DNA from: Kerstersia similis
GTDB taxonomy: Bacteria > Pseudomonadota > Gammaproteobacteria > Burkholderiales > Burkholderiaceae_B
Direction: 5' to 3'
Assembly: GCF_965139615.1 (NCBI RefSeq)
Contig: NZ_CBCSIQ010000001.1
Span: 259,494 to 323,493, forward strand
Length of the DNA: 64,000 nt
A program made the translations under genes and the position numbers. Below the pieces are notes generated by a model. That model saw only the letters and a program-made list of their open reading frames with translations. It had not been told where the DNA came from and did no database searches. Shown here piece after piece: positions 45,752 to 54,312 of this stretch (positions within the stretch are counted from its first letter, which is position 1; each line of letters begins with the position of its first letter).

Positions 45752-47367
45752 GGGGCATCTCCAGCAGCGGCGTGAGGCGTCAGGGCCAGGCAGGCATCCG
45801 CCCGGGCCGCCAGTTCGGCATCATGGGTAACGAACAGGATGGTTTTGTGTTTCCGTCGCGCCAGCTGTTGCAGTGCGTCGAACAGGCGGTGTGCCGTCTG
45901 GGCATCCAGCGCACTGGTCGGCTCGTCGAGCAGAATGACCGGTGCCGTGCTCAGGAAAGCGCGTGCCAGGTTGACGCGCTGTTTTTCGCCGCCAGAAAGC
46001 AGGGTGGCATCGGCGTCCGGGGCGATCTCCAGCTGTGCCTGCTGCAAAGCCTGGCGATAGTCTGCATCGCTGGCAGTGGGAGCGCTCAAAGACAGCGTGG
46101 CGCGTATTGGCGCTGCCAGCACATCGCCGCCCTGGGGAATCAGCAGCAACTGCCGGGGCCGTGTATCCAGGGCCAGCTCGGCCACGGCGCTTGCGCCCAG
46201 ATGCACCTGGCCGCTGTGCGGACGTTCCTGCCCGGCCAGAACACGCAGCAAGGTGGATTTGCCTGTGCCGCTGGGGCCGGTGATGGCTGTCAGCGTGCCG
46301 GGAAAGAAGGTGTGAGTGAGTGCGGGCAAGAGCTGCCGTTCCCCGAAACGGATATCCAGCTTGTCCGCCTGGAGCGGCAGTCCCGCGGCGAGAGGATGGG
46401 GGGCATCTTGCTTGCCATCGGGCAGGGGAGCTTCTTGCAATAGCTGTACCAGGCGTTGTGCGGCGGCGCGGCCAGCAGCGGCATAATCCAGTCCGTGCCC
46501 GAGCTTGAGGGCCGGTGTCACGATAGCCAGGCTCAGCAGCAATGCTGCTGCCAGTTGGTCTGCGGGCAGTGCATGGCCAGCGGCATAGGCAATGGCGAAG
46601 GTGGCGACTGCCTGCAAGAGGGCAACCGCTATGGCGGCAGCCGTGGCAACGGAACCGACGCGCTTGAGCATGCCGTCGATGAAGCGCCGTGTGGCGGTCT
46701 GATAAGCAGCCGCCGCGCCCGCCTGTACGCCATAAATCCGGCTGACCTGGATGCCGCGCGCGTAGTCGTCGGCGGCATTCATGATGTCGCTCATGACATC
46801 CGCTTGTTCTGCGCCATGCCTGGCAGCCATTTTCGGAATGATGACGAGATAGCACAGGGCCGCGATGGCACCGGGAATCAAGGCCAGCAGCGCGAGCGGC
46901 CCCGCTACGCCCGCCAGGAGCAGAATGGTGGCCAGGGGGATGATGGCGAAAGTGGCGATTTCCCCAGGCAGATGCGCGACCATATGGTGCAGGGCGCCAA
47001 TGTCATCCGAGACCAGCCGCCGCAAGCTGTCGCCGCCATAGCGGCTCAGGGTACTGGCGGGCAAGCGCATCAGATGGTTGGCTGCCTGCCGCCGTAACCG
47101 GGCTTCGAAACGTCCTTCGGCATCATGTGAAAGCCAGGACGAAATGGCTGCCAGCAAGGCGCCCAGCAACCACAGGGCGCAGGCGCCACTGGCCCATGCC
47201 AAGGCGGGGGTGCGTAACAGCGAGATCAGGCACCAGATTGCGCCCAGCATGGCCAGCCCCGAGGCGGCGGCTGTCATCATGCCGGCGGCCAGGCGCGGCA
47301 GGGCGGGCCGCAAGGCAGGCAGCAGGACGGAATCCTGCCGGCCGGTCCGGAACAGGGGCAGAAGCAT
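45748..47367 (-). CDS. ABC exporter half-transporter (CydD-like), subunit 1
   Basis: 539 aa. Membrane domain with about six helices (ACALWLLGALLAAISSWLSH onwards) and the coupling sequence FEARLRRQAANHLMRLPASTLSRYGGDSLRRLVSDD. ATPase: Walker A GPSGTGKST, signature LLSGGEKQRVNLARAF, Walker B VILLDEPTSALDAQ, switch His in VTHDAEL, all canonical. First gene of the exporter pair, divergent from the TetR gene with a strong inverted repeat between them. Confidence 0.88.
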   Translation of the reverse strand: MLLPLFRTGRQDSVLLPALRPALPRLAAGMMTAAASGLAMLGAIWCLISLLRTPALAWASGACALWLLGALLAAISSWLSHDAEGRFEARLRRQAANHLMRLPASTLSRYGGDSLRRLVSDDIGALHHMVAHLPGEIATFAIIPLATILLLAGVAGPLALLALIPGAIAALCYLVIIPKMAARHGAEQADVMSDIMNAADDYARGIQVSRIYGVQAGAAAAYQTATRRFIDGMLKRVGSVATAAAIAVALLQAVATFAIAYAAGHALPADQLAAALLLSLAIVTPALKLGHGLDYAAAGRAAAQRLVQLLQEAPLPDGKQDAPHPLAAGLPLQADKLDIRFGERQLLPALTHTFFPGTLTAITGPSGTGKSTLLRVLAGQERPHSGQVHLGASAVAELALDTRPRQLLLIPQGGDVLAAPIRATLSLSAPTASDADYRQALQQAQLEIAPDADATLLSGGEKQRVNLARAFLSTAPVILLDEPTSALDAQTAHRLFDALQQLARRKHKTILFVTHDAELAARADACLALTPHAAAGDAP

Positions 47368-47479
47368 GGGGTTCTCCGTTGATCAGCCCGAAGGCCGAAG
47401 GTATCCCGGTTGGCGGGCAGCAGGGCAAGGCGAGAGGCCACGGCGTCATGCCGGGCATTCGGATTGCTATCTTCAGAAT

Positions 47480-47506
47480 AATTAGTTGCATGATGATAAA
47501 CTAATT
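47480..47506. promoter_or_regulatory. Inverted repeat between ABC exporter and TetR genes, candidate TetR operator
   Basis: AATTAGTT (47480-47487) and AACTAATT (47499-47506) are perfect 8-bp arms separated by 11 bases. The element lies 41 bp before the TetR start and 113 bp before the exporter start, in an AT-rich patch of an otherwise GC-rich region. Binding by the adjacent TetR protein is inferred. Confidence 0.6.
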
Positions 47507-47546
47507 CCGGTTGCCAGAACAATGCAGCAGGAAAAGGACGAAATAC

Positions 47547-48146
47547 ATGGAAACCGTTAGCGCAAAGCCGCAGCGTGGCCGGCCGCGTTCCATCACGCGC
47601 GAGCGCATTGCGGCAGTGGGCATGGAGATGGGGCTGACAAAACTGACGTTTGTGGGGGTGGCCGCCCGGCTGGGCGTGAGCCATATGGCGCTCTACAAGC
47701 ACGTTGAAAATCTGGAGGCGCTCAAGCGTTTGGTGGCCGAAGAAATTTTCTGTGGCTGGCAGATGCCTGAGAGTGCAGGCCCGCCGCAAGAGTCACTGGA
47801 AAGCTACCTGCGCAATTTCAGCATCTCTTTGCGTGAGCTGGTGCGCAGGCATCAAGGCCTGGCGCCTTATCTGATACGGCGCCGGGCCACCACGCCCGGC
47901 ATGATGGAACGCATCTATGCCCATCAGGATTGGGTGGCCTGTCGTTACGGGCTGACGCAGGCGCGTTCGCGTTGGCTGATGGCGACCGTCGCTTTCCACT
48001 GCATTGCCCTGGCCGATGCAGTCTATGCCGCTGTGATGGATGAGGGGGCGGTATTGCCGGACGAGGATGAGGAGATCCTCGCGATTGAAGCCGAGTTTGA
48101 TCGAGGCATGCAGGCCTTGATTCATGGAGCTTTGCACATGGCTTAG
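47547..48146 (+). CDS. TetR-family transcriptional regulator
   Basis: 199 aa from ATG 47547 (AAGGA eight bases upstream). DNA-binding domain: GRPRSITRERIAAVGMEMGLTKLTFVGVAARLGVSHMALYKHVENLEALKRLV; the C-terminal part resembles the WHG subgroup (LVRRHQGLAPYLIRRRATTPGMM). Divergent from the ABC exporter pair, which it likely represses until a ligand, possibly the exported compound, binds. In-frame ATG 47511 is a less likely start. Confidence 0.9.
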   Translation: METVSAKPQRGRPRSITRERIAAVGMEMGLTKLTFVGVAARLGVSHMALYKHVENLEALKRLVAEEIFCGWQMPESAGPPQESLESYLRNFSISLRELVRRHQGLAPYLIRRRATTPGMMERIYAHQDWVACRYGLTQARSRWLMATVAFHCIALADAVYAAVMDEGAVLPDEDEEILAIEAEFDRGMQALIHGALHMA

Positions 48147-48397
48147 GGGGGGGGCGTTGCGGCTGTCATGCGGGCAGCCAGGGTTCGGCGTCGCTCCAGC
48201 CGTCAGCAGCGGGCTGGGGTGTTCGGCGCGAGGCAGCCGGTCGAGGGTACCCCTGCAAACAGATGTTAGTAAATGCATAAAAATTCGTTTGAACATGCCC
48301 ATGGGTTATTTAGACTGACCTGTCTGCCGTGCGTTTTCTGGCGCGGCCGGTAGCGGATACCGGTGGGTTGCGGCAGTGCATGAACGAAGGGTTGAGA

Positions 48398-50053
48398 ATG
48401 GACAAACGAGAATTTCTTCTGTCGGGCGTGAAGGCCGGCCTTGTGTTGAGTCTGCCGGGCAGTCTGGCCGCATACGCCAGTCCGGTTCCGCGTGGCGAGC
48501 CCGTGGTGGAAACGGCGGCGGGGCGTGTGCGTGGGGTGCAGAACAATCAAGGCTACGCGTTTCGCGGGATTCCTTATGGCGAAACGACGGCAGGGGCCAA
48601 TCGTTTCCAGCCGCCGGTGAAAAAACAACCCTGGGCCGGCGTACGCGACGCCACCCGGCACGGTGCCAGCGCACCGCAGCTCAAGGGGGCGTCCGTCGCC
48701 GAGTTTGCCTGGTACTGGTCAGATGTCGCCGCCGATGAGGACTGCCTGTCGCTGGCCGTCTATACCCCGGCCATCAATGACGGCAAGAAACGGCCGGTGC
48801 TGTTCTGGCTGCATGGTGGCGCGTTCTCCGCCGGGGCGGGGACGTCTGATGGCTTCGACGGCAGCTTCCTGGCGCAAAGTCAGGATGTCGTCGTGGTGTC
48901 CGTGAATCATCGTCTCAATGTATTCGGTTCGATCTATCCGGGTGACGGCGCCGCGGGCTTCGCGCCTGAATCCGCCAACCTGGGGGTGCTCGATCAGGTC
49001 GAAGCGCTGCGCTGGGTGCGGGAAAACATTGCCGGTTTTGGTGGTGATCCTGACAATGTCACGATTTTCGGCCAGTCTGGCGGCGCTGCCAAAGTGACGG
49101 CCTTGCTGGGCCTGCCGGCAGCCAAGGGTCTGTTTCATAAGGCGATCGTGCAGAGCGGGTCGGGCTTGTGGCGTCTGGGCAGCCAGGAAAAGGCAGCGCG
49201 CGCCACATATGCGCTGCTGCAGGAACTGGAGCTGGATGCCAGCCAGGCGGCGCGCATGCAACAACTGCCGACGGCGCAGATCCTGGCGGCCTATGGCAAA
49301 GTGCTGGCCAAGACCGGTGGCGTCAGCGAGTTTCGTCCGACGCTGGACGGCATCGTTTTCAGCGAGGAGCCCTATGACCCGCGGGCGTTGTCGCTGGCGG
49401 CGGATGTGCCGGTGCTGGTGGGATACGCCCAGGACGAAGCGACATTCTTCCTGGCGGGCAACCCGGCCAATTTCAGTATCAGCCAGGCGCAGCTCGAAGG
49501 CCGGGTGCAGAAGTTCCTGCAGCTGACCGATGCACAGACCCGGGAAATCCTGCAAAGCTATGCCGAGCGCTATCCGGGCAGTACGCCGGCCCGTCAGTTG
49601 GTTGCCATTGCCGGTGATTACAACTACAAGCTGCCGACCTTGGCATTTGCCGACCGGCAAGCCGATTTGAATGGGGCTGCGGTGTATGCCTACGAGTTCG
49701 ATTGGAAATCTCCGGCGCGCGAAGGCGTGCTGGGGGCGGCGCATACCTCGGAAGTCCCCTTTGTTTTTGGCACGCTGGATGCGGCGCGGGCACTGGTGCA
49801 AGCCAGCCCGGATCAAATACAGGTGCGGGATCGCCTGGGGGCGATCTGGGGCCAGTTTGCGCGGACCGGCAATCCCAATTCCGGGGAGTCGGGCGTTGCG
49901 GGCTGGGAACGCTATGAACGCGGCCAACGCCAGACGGCGCGTATCGGCGGCAGCTGGACGGTGGTTGGCAACCCCGAGGCCCACGCACGTGAGGCACTGG
50001 CAGAGATCCCGCTGTATGAGTACAGCTTTCCCGTGTCCTTCGTGAAGGACTGA
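48398..50053 (+). CDS. Type-B carboxylesterase
   Basis: Alpha/beta-hydrolase of 551 aa, secreted or periplasmic: MDKREFLLSGVKAGLVLSLP resembles a Tat-like signal (KR in place of RR), ending near AYA. Family blocks: GVQNNQGYAFRGIPYGETT, DEDCLSLAVYTP, LFWLHGGAFSAGAGT and the nucleophile elbow FGQSGGAAK with Ser227 (GQSGG instead of the common GESAG). Acid and base candidates lie in GYAQDEATFF and GAAHTSEVPFVFG. Start at ATG 48398 with AAGG upstream. It sits between the TetR gene and the siderophore importer and could hydrolyse an ester metabolite; no substrate can be named. Confidence 0.9.
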   Translation: MDKREFLLSGVKAGLVLSLPGSLAAYASPVPRGEPVVETAAGRVRGVQNNQGYAFRGIPYGETTAGANRFQPPVKKQPWAGVRDATRHGASAPQLKGASVAEFAWYWSDVAADEDCLSLAVYTPAINDGKKRPVLFWLHGGAFSAGAGTSDGFDGSFLAQSQDVVVVSVNHRLNVFGSIYPGDGAAGFAPESANLGVLDQVEALRWVRENIAGFGGDPDNVTIFGQSGGAAKVTALLGLPAAKGLFHKAIVQSGSGLWRLGSQEKAARATYALLQELELDASQAARMQQLPTAQILAAYGKVLAKTGGVSEFRPTLDGIVFSEEPYDPRALSLAADVPVLVGYAQDEATFFLAGNPANFSISQAQLEGRVQKFLQLTDAQTREILQSYAERYPGSTPARQLVAIAGDYNYKLPTLAFADRQADLNGAAVYAYEFDWKSPAREGVLGAAHTSEVPFVFGTLDAARALVQASPDQIQVRDRLGAIWGQFARTGNPNSGESGVAGWERYERGQRQTARIGGSWTVVGNPEAHAREALAEIPLYEYSFPVSFVKD

Positions 50054-50174
50054 GCGTGGGGCAAAGGCCTGGCCTGGCGGGCCAGGCCTGCCGCGATAGA
50101 CGGGCGCCATCGCCCATTGCCGCACACGGGCGTGCGCGTTGCGCCAGGCTGCCGCTGCGTTTGGGCTGGCCGGC

Positions 50175-50954
50175 TTAACCGGCCTGTTCTGCCTGCCCGG
50201 TGTAATACACGCAGATGCGCTGCCCGCCGATGTCATGCACGGCAATGGGCGTTTCGTACAACTCGCTCAGCAAGTCGCTGCGTACCAGTTCTGCCGGTGA
50301 GCCATGGTGGGCCAGGCGTCCCTGGCGCATGGCAATGATGGCGTCGGCATAGCAGGAAGCGAAATTGATGTCATGCAGAACCAGTACGACGGTTTTGCCC
50401 AAGGTATCCGCCGCATGGCGCAGGGTACGCATCATGGCCACGGCGTGCTGCATATCCAGGCCGTTGAGGGGTTCATCGAGCAGGACGTAGTCCGTATCCT
50501 GGCATAACACCATGGCAACGAAGGCACGCTGGCGCTGTCCGCCGGACAGCTCATCGAGGAAACGATGCGACAGCTGCTCCATATCCATGTAGCGCAGCGC
50601 CATGCTGATCTGCCGGGCATCCTCTTCGGGCGTGCTTAGCCCCTTATGGGGGAAGCGACCGAAAGCGACCAGGTCGCGGACGGTCAGGCGCACAGGCAGA
50701 TGATTATCCTGGCGCAGGATGGCCAGGCGCCGCGCCAGCTCCTTGCTGCTGGTTCGGGTGACATCCAGGCCGTCGATCAGGACCGAGCCGCTATCCATGG
50801 GCAAGAGCCGGCTGATCATGGAGAGCAGGGTGGATTTGCCCGCGCCATTGGGGCCGATGATGGCCGTGACGCCTCCCGAGGGAATGCCCAGGGAAACGCC
50901 ATCGACGACCAGCGTATTGCCGTAGCGTTTGCTGACTTGGGAAACTTCTATCAT
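50175..50954 (-). CDS. Ferric-siderophore-type ABC transporter ATP-binding protein
   Basis: 259 aa, FepC/FatE/YclP class. Walker A GPNGAGKST, Q-loop RQDNHLPVRLTVRDLVAFGRFPH, signature LSGGQRQRAFVAMVLCQD, Walker B VLLDEPLNGLDMQ, switch His VLHDINFAS. Start at ATG 50954, overlapping the permease gene by four bases; the longer open frame lies inside the permease gene. Last of four genes (receptor, two permeases, ATPase) on the minus strand. Confidence 0.92.
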   Translation of the reverse strand: MIEVSQVSKRYGNTLVVDGVSLGIPSGGVTAIIGPNGAGKSTLLSMISRLLPMDSGSVLIDGLDVTRTSSKELARRLAILRQDNHLPVRLTVRDLVAFGRFPHKGLSTPEEDARQISMALRYMDMEQLSHRFLDELSGGQRQRAFVAMVLCQDTDYVLLDEPLNGLDMQHAVAMMRTLRHAADTLGKTVVLVLHDINFASCYADAIIAMRQGRLAHHGSPAELVRSDLLSELYETPIAVHDIGGQRICVYYTGQAEQAG

Positions 50955-51964
50955 TTCATCGCCTTGCGGGTAACCATGAGCAGGAACAGCAGCCCGCCCG
51001 TGAATTCGATCACGACGCTGATCGCCGTTTCCAGATGCAGGACATGTTCCAGCAAGGTCTGGCCGCCCACCAGGAGGATGATGGCGATCAGAATGGCGGC
51101 AGGCAGCGTCAGGCGGTGCCGGTCGCAATCCATCACGTGATAGGCGAGATTGCTGACCAGCAGGCCGAGGAAGGTGATGGGCCCGACCAGGGCGGTCGAA
51201 ACCGCAACCAGGACGGCAATCACGACCAGCGTTTGCATGACGGTGCGCTGATACGGAACGCCCAGGTTGACGGCAATGTCGCGCCCCAGCGCCAGCACGT
51301 CATAGCGCGGCAGCAGGCGCAGCGCCCATAGGGCCGCGCAGACCAGCAGCACGGCGCTCATGCCCAGGAGCTTGGGTTCAATCGAGTTGAACGAGGCGAA
51401 CAACTTGTCCTGCACGATCACGAACTCATTGGGGTCGATCAGGCGCATCAGAAGATTGGCCAGGCTGCGAAACAGCAGCCCGAAGGTAATGCCGACCAGT
51501 ATCAGGCGGTGCAGGCTTTGCGTGCTGTCGGTAAACAGCCAGCGAAACAGCAGGCAGGCCAGGCCGGTCATGATGGCCACCTGGGCCAGAAACTGCCAGC
51601 CATCGGCCTGTGAAATCGAATCCAGTGTTGCCCCCAGCCCGAATGCAGTCGCCGCCTGGATCAAGGTATAGAGCGCGTCGAAGCCGATCAGCGCCGGGGT
51701 GAGAATCCGGTTGTGGGTGATGGTCTGGAAGAGGACAGTCGAGATGGCAATGGCGCAGGCGACCAGCAGCATGGTCGCCAGCTTGATGCCACGAAAGGCG
51801 AGAATGAAACCCCAATCGCCGGATGTGCCGGTGGTCATGAAGGCGGCAATGGCGAGCAGTGCGAGCAGAGCCAGCGGCAGCAGGCGCCAGGCGCGCCTGG
51901 CTGATAGGTCGGCGGTGGCAGGCCGGGGAGCGGCTGCCCTAGGGAAAGCGTCCGTATCCGGCAT
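50951..51964 (-). CDS. Ferric-siderophore-type ABC transporter permease (second)
   Basis: 337 aa FecCD-family inner-membrane permease, about nine helices. The typical coupling region VGPITFLGLLVSNLAYHVMDCDRHRLTLPAAILIAIILLVGGQTLLEHV is at about residues 250-300. It resembles the FatC/CeuC/YclO half of petrobactin/catecholate-type systems. It overlaps both neighbours (one base with the upstream permease, four bases with the ATPase). Confidence 0.92.
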   Translation of the reverse strand: MPDTDAFPRAAAPRPATADLSARRAWRLLPLALLALLAIAAFMTTGTSGDWGFILAFRGIKLATMLLVACAIAISTVLFQTITHNRILTPALIGFDALYTLIQAATAFGLGATLDSISQADGWQFLAQVAIMTGLACLLFRWLFTDSTQSLHRLILVGITFGLLFRSLANLLMRLIDPNEFVIVQDKLFASFNSIEPKLLGMSAVLLVCAALWALRLLPRYDVLALGRDIAVNLGVPYQRTVMQTLVVIAVLVAVSTALVGPITFLGLLVSNLAYHVMDCDRHRLTLPAAILIAIILLVGGQTLLEHVLHLETAISVVIEFTGGLLFLLMVTRKAMK

Positions 51965-52983
51965 CAGGCAGCTCCGTTTCTGTTGCGCAGAATCAGATAG
52001 AGAAACAGGAGGCAGCCCAGGATGCCCATGGTGACACCGATGGGAATCTCATATGGCGGATTGATCAGGCGGCCGGCGATATCGCACAGCAGCGCCAGGC
52101 CGCCGCCCATCAAGGCGATCCAGGGCAGCGAACGGTGCATGTTGTCGCCCATGATCAGGCTGATGACGTTGGGCACGACCAGGCCGAGAAAGGGAATATT
52201 GCCGGCGGTAATGACAACGACAGTGGAAACGGCCGCGACAATGATCAGCCCGGCAAGCGTCAGGGTGCGGTGATTCAAGCCCAAATTGGTACTGAAACGC
52301 TGGCCCATGCCCATGACCGTGAAACGGTCCGCGGCCAGGTAGGCCGTACAGGCCAGGGCAAAACCGATCCAGAGCAGTTCGTAGCGTCCTCGCAGCACGC
52401 CGGAAAAATCACCGGTGGTCCAGGCATGCAAGGATTGCAGCATGTCGTAGCGATAGGCAAAGAAATTCGTGACGGCGCTGACGATACCGCCCAGCACCAG
52501 TCCGACCAATGGCACCAGAAAGGGCGAACGCAGTGGTGTGCGGCGCAGAATTACCAGGAACAGCATGGTGCCGCCCATGGCGAAGGCGCCGGCCACCAGC
52601 ATGCGGCCAATGACGGAAATCTCGGGCATGACCAGGGCGACGAACAGAATGCCCAGCATGGCAGATTCCACTGTGCCGGTCGTAGAGGGCTCGACATAGC
52701 GGTTTTGCACCAGCACCTGCATCAGCAGGCCGGCCACGGCCAGAGAGATGCCTGCCAGCAGCAGGGCGACGGTACGCGGCAATCGGCTGGCCATCAGGAG
52801 TGACCAGGCATCGGCGGCATCGTCTTGCCAGAGGTCGCTCAGGCGCAGGTCCACCGCGCCGATGAACAGACTGATGACAAACAGCACGGCAATCCCGCCG
52901 CAGGCCGGCAAAAGCCAGAATGCGGACGGGGTATGCCGGCGTGCCGCGCTAGGGGCGGCAACGGCGGAATTACTGCTTGGCAT
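51964..52983 (-). CDS. Ferric-siderophore-type ABC transporter permease (first)
   Basis: 339 aa FecCD-family permease of the FatD/CeuB/YclN kind: LLMASRLPRTVALLLAGISLAVAGLLMQVLVQNRYVEPSTTGTVESAMLGIL is the family N-terminal signature, and NIPFLGLVVPNVISLIMGDNMHRSLPWIALMGGGLALLCDI the ATPase-coupling loop. It overlaps the receptor gene by 14 bases, so the unit is tightly coupled. Confidence 0.92.
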   Translation of the reverse strand: MPSSNSAVAAPSAARRHTPSAFWLLPACGGIAVLFVISLFIGAVDLRLSDLWQDDAADAWSLLMASRLPRTVALLLAGISLAVAGLLMQVLVQNRYVEPSTTGTVESAMLGILFVALVMPEISVIGRMLVAGAFAMGGTMLFLVILRRTPLRSPFLVPLVGLVLGGIVSAVTNFFAYRYDMLQSLHAWTTGDFSGVLRGRYELLWIGFALACTAYLAADRFTVMGMGQRFSTNLGLNHRTLTLAGLIIVAAVSTVVVITAGNIPFLGLVVPNVISLIMGDNMHRSLPWIALMGGGLALLCDIAGRLINPPYEIPIGVTMGILGCLLFLYLILRNRNGAA

Positions 52984-53944
52984 CGAAGGCAGCGTTCAAC
53001 TGATCGACGTTCTGTTGCATGGCTGTCAGCCCGGCGCTGCCCAGCAGGTACCAATTGGCGGCATCCAGGTAAACCACCTGGTCTTTCTTCCAGGCTTCGG
53101 TCTTGCGCACCAGTTCATTGTCCAGCAGGCGCTGTGCAGAGGTGCCTTCGCGTCCGATGGCGGCGTCGCGGTCGATCACGAACAGCCATTCGGGATTGGT
53201 CTTCAGAATGTATTCGAAGGAAACCGCCTGGCCATGCAGCGATGTTTTCAGGTTGGGGTCGGCAGCAGCAATGCCGAAAGCGTCGTGCAGCACGCCAAAG
53301 CGGGACCCGGGGCCATAGGCACTCATTTTGCCGCCCGTGGTCAGGATGATCAGGCCGGGGCCGGCTTGTGCGCCCTTGGCCTTCAGTGCGTCGATGGATG
53401 CGTACAGGGCCTGCAGCTTGGCGTCGGCAGTCTCTTCCTTATCGAACAGGTCGGCAAGCAGTTTGGTGTTGTGCTCCAGGCTGCCCAGCAGGTTAGTCGC
53501 GTCGGATGTCAGGTCGATGGTCGGCGCAATGCGCTTGAGCATGTCGTACTTTGGGGCCGAACGGCCCGCCACCAGGACCAGATCCGGCTTGGCCGCATTA
53601 ATGGCTTCATAGTTGGGTTCGAATGATGTGCCGGCCTTCAGTACATCGGCAGCAGCATATTTCTGCAGTCGTTCCGGCAGGACGGCAGCGCTAGGTACGC
53701 CAGCCACAGGAACGCCCAGCGTATCCAGGGTATCCAGCGTGGCGAAATCCAGCACGATGATTTTTTCCGGTTTGGCCGGCAAGGTGGTGCTGCCCTGTAC
53801 ATGCTGAATCTGCACGGGTTCAGCCTGTGCCGTGAGCATGGTGCTGCCCAGTATGGCGGCCAGGACGGGCGTCAGGCAGACGCGCAGAACACGGCGGGAA
53901 AAGGGGAGCTTGCCCGCGGCGGGCTGTTGGGTTTCGCGATGCAC
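52970..53944 (-). CDS. Siderophore-binding periplasmic protein (FatB/CeuE/YclQ-like)
   Basis: 324 aa from GTG 53944, with AGGA eight bases upstream; in-frame ATG 53977 adds 11 residues but lacks an SD. Signal region KLPFSRRVLRVCLTPVLAAI ending near AQA. The binding fold shows the siderophore-receptor pattern KPEKIIVLDFATLDTLDTLGV and NYEAINAAKPDLVLVAGRSAPKYDMLKRIAPTIDL. The system is of the type importing catecholate siderophores such as petrobactin or enterobactin hydrolysis products. No TonB-dependent receptor or biosynthesis gene is in the window, so the siderophore may be foreign. Confidence 0.9.
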   Translation of the reverse strand: MHRETQQPAAGKLPFSRRVLRVCLTPVLAAILGSTMLTAQAEPVQIQHVQGSTTLPAKPEKIIVLDFATLDTLDTLGVPVAGVPSAAVLPERLQKYAAADVLKAGTSFEPNYEAINAAKPDLVLVAGRSAPKYDMLKRIAPTIDLTSDATNLLGSLEHNTKLLADLFDKEETADAKLQALYASIDALKAKGAQAGPGLIILTTGGKMSAYGPGSRFGVLHDAFGIAAADPNLKTSLHGQAVSFEYILKTNPEWLFVIDRDAAIGREGTSAQRLLDNELVRKTEAWKKDQVVYLDAANWYLLGSAGLTAMQQNVDQLNAAFDAKQ

Positions 53945-53949
53945 GGCTT

Positions 53950-53965
53950 TATTCCTATAAGAATA
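53950..53965 (-). promoter_or_regulatory. Near-perfect palindrome at the receptor gene start
   Basis: TATTCCTATAAGAATA is a 16-bp palindrome with one mismatched pair, directly upstream of the preferred GTG start and covering its SD. A protein bound here would block translation initiation or transcription. It is not a good Fur-box match. A weaker Fur-like half (GATAATGA on the minus strand, near 54210) lies further upstream. Confidence 0.3.
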
Positions 53966-53977
53966 CGTTTCATTCAT

Positions 53978-54312
53978 GACTCAGGGCCGTTTGCTGCGCT
54001 GAGAAAGCAGTGGCAGCGGCCGGCGGGCGCAGGACGAAGATTTCATGCAGCCGCCTTTATATCTCCATATGCCTTGCCGGGGCAAACGTTTCGAGTCGGG
54101 CGGCCAGGGAGAAACCAGGGAGGATTGCTCACAGGGCGTGGCGAGACGGCTTGCAATAAATGGTTGTTACAAACTGTGGGATAAGGTCGTCATGAAAGCT
54201 TTATTGAGTCATTATCTAATATTGCGTGTGTCCTTGGGTGTGTCTGGCTGGTCATGCCATTACCGTGGCATGCCAGGGCGGCTTGCGCCCGTCTCTTATT
54301 CAGGAATGAGCA
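53978..54312. other. 335-bp divergent intergenic region
   Basis: Lies between the siderophore receptor and the hydroxyacyl-CoA dehydrogenase gene. No gene seen. It must hold both promoters; the only regulatory hint is an AT-rich stretch around 54200-54230 with a partial Fur-like half-site. Confidence 0.45.

Noticed and set aside
44180..47367. Calling the ABC pair cydCD
   Set aside because: Layout and length fit CydDC, but no cytochrome bd genes are near and a TetR gene is divergent, so the specific name is not supported.
54202..54220. Possible Fur box upstream of the siderophore receptor
   Set aside because: Only the first eight bases (GATAATGA) match the consensus; the second half does not, so I do not list it as a feature.
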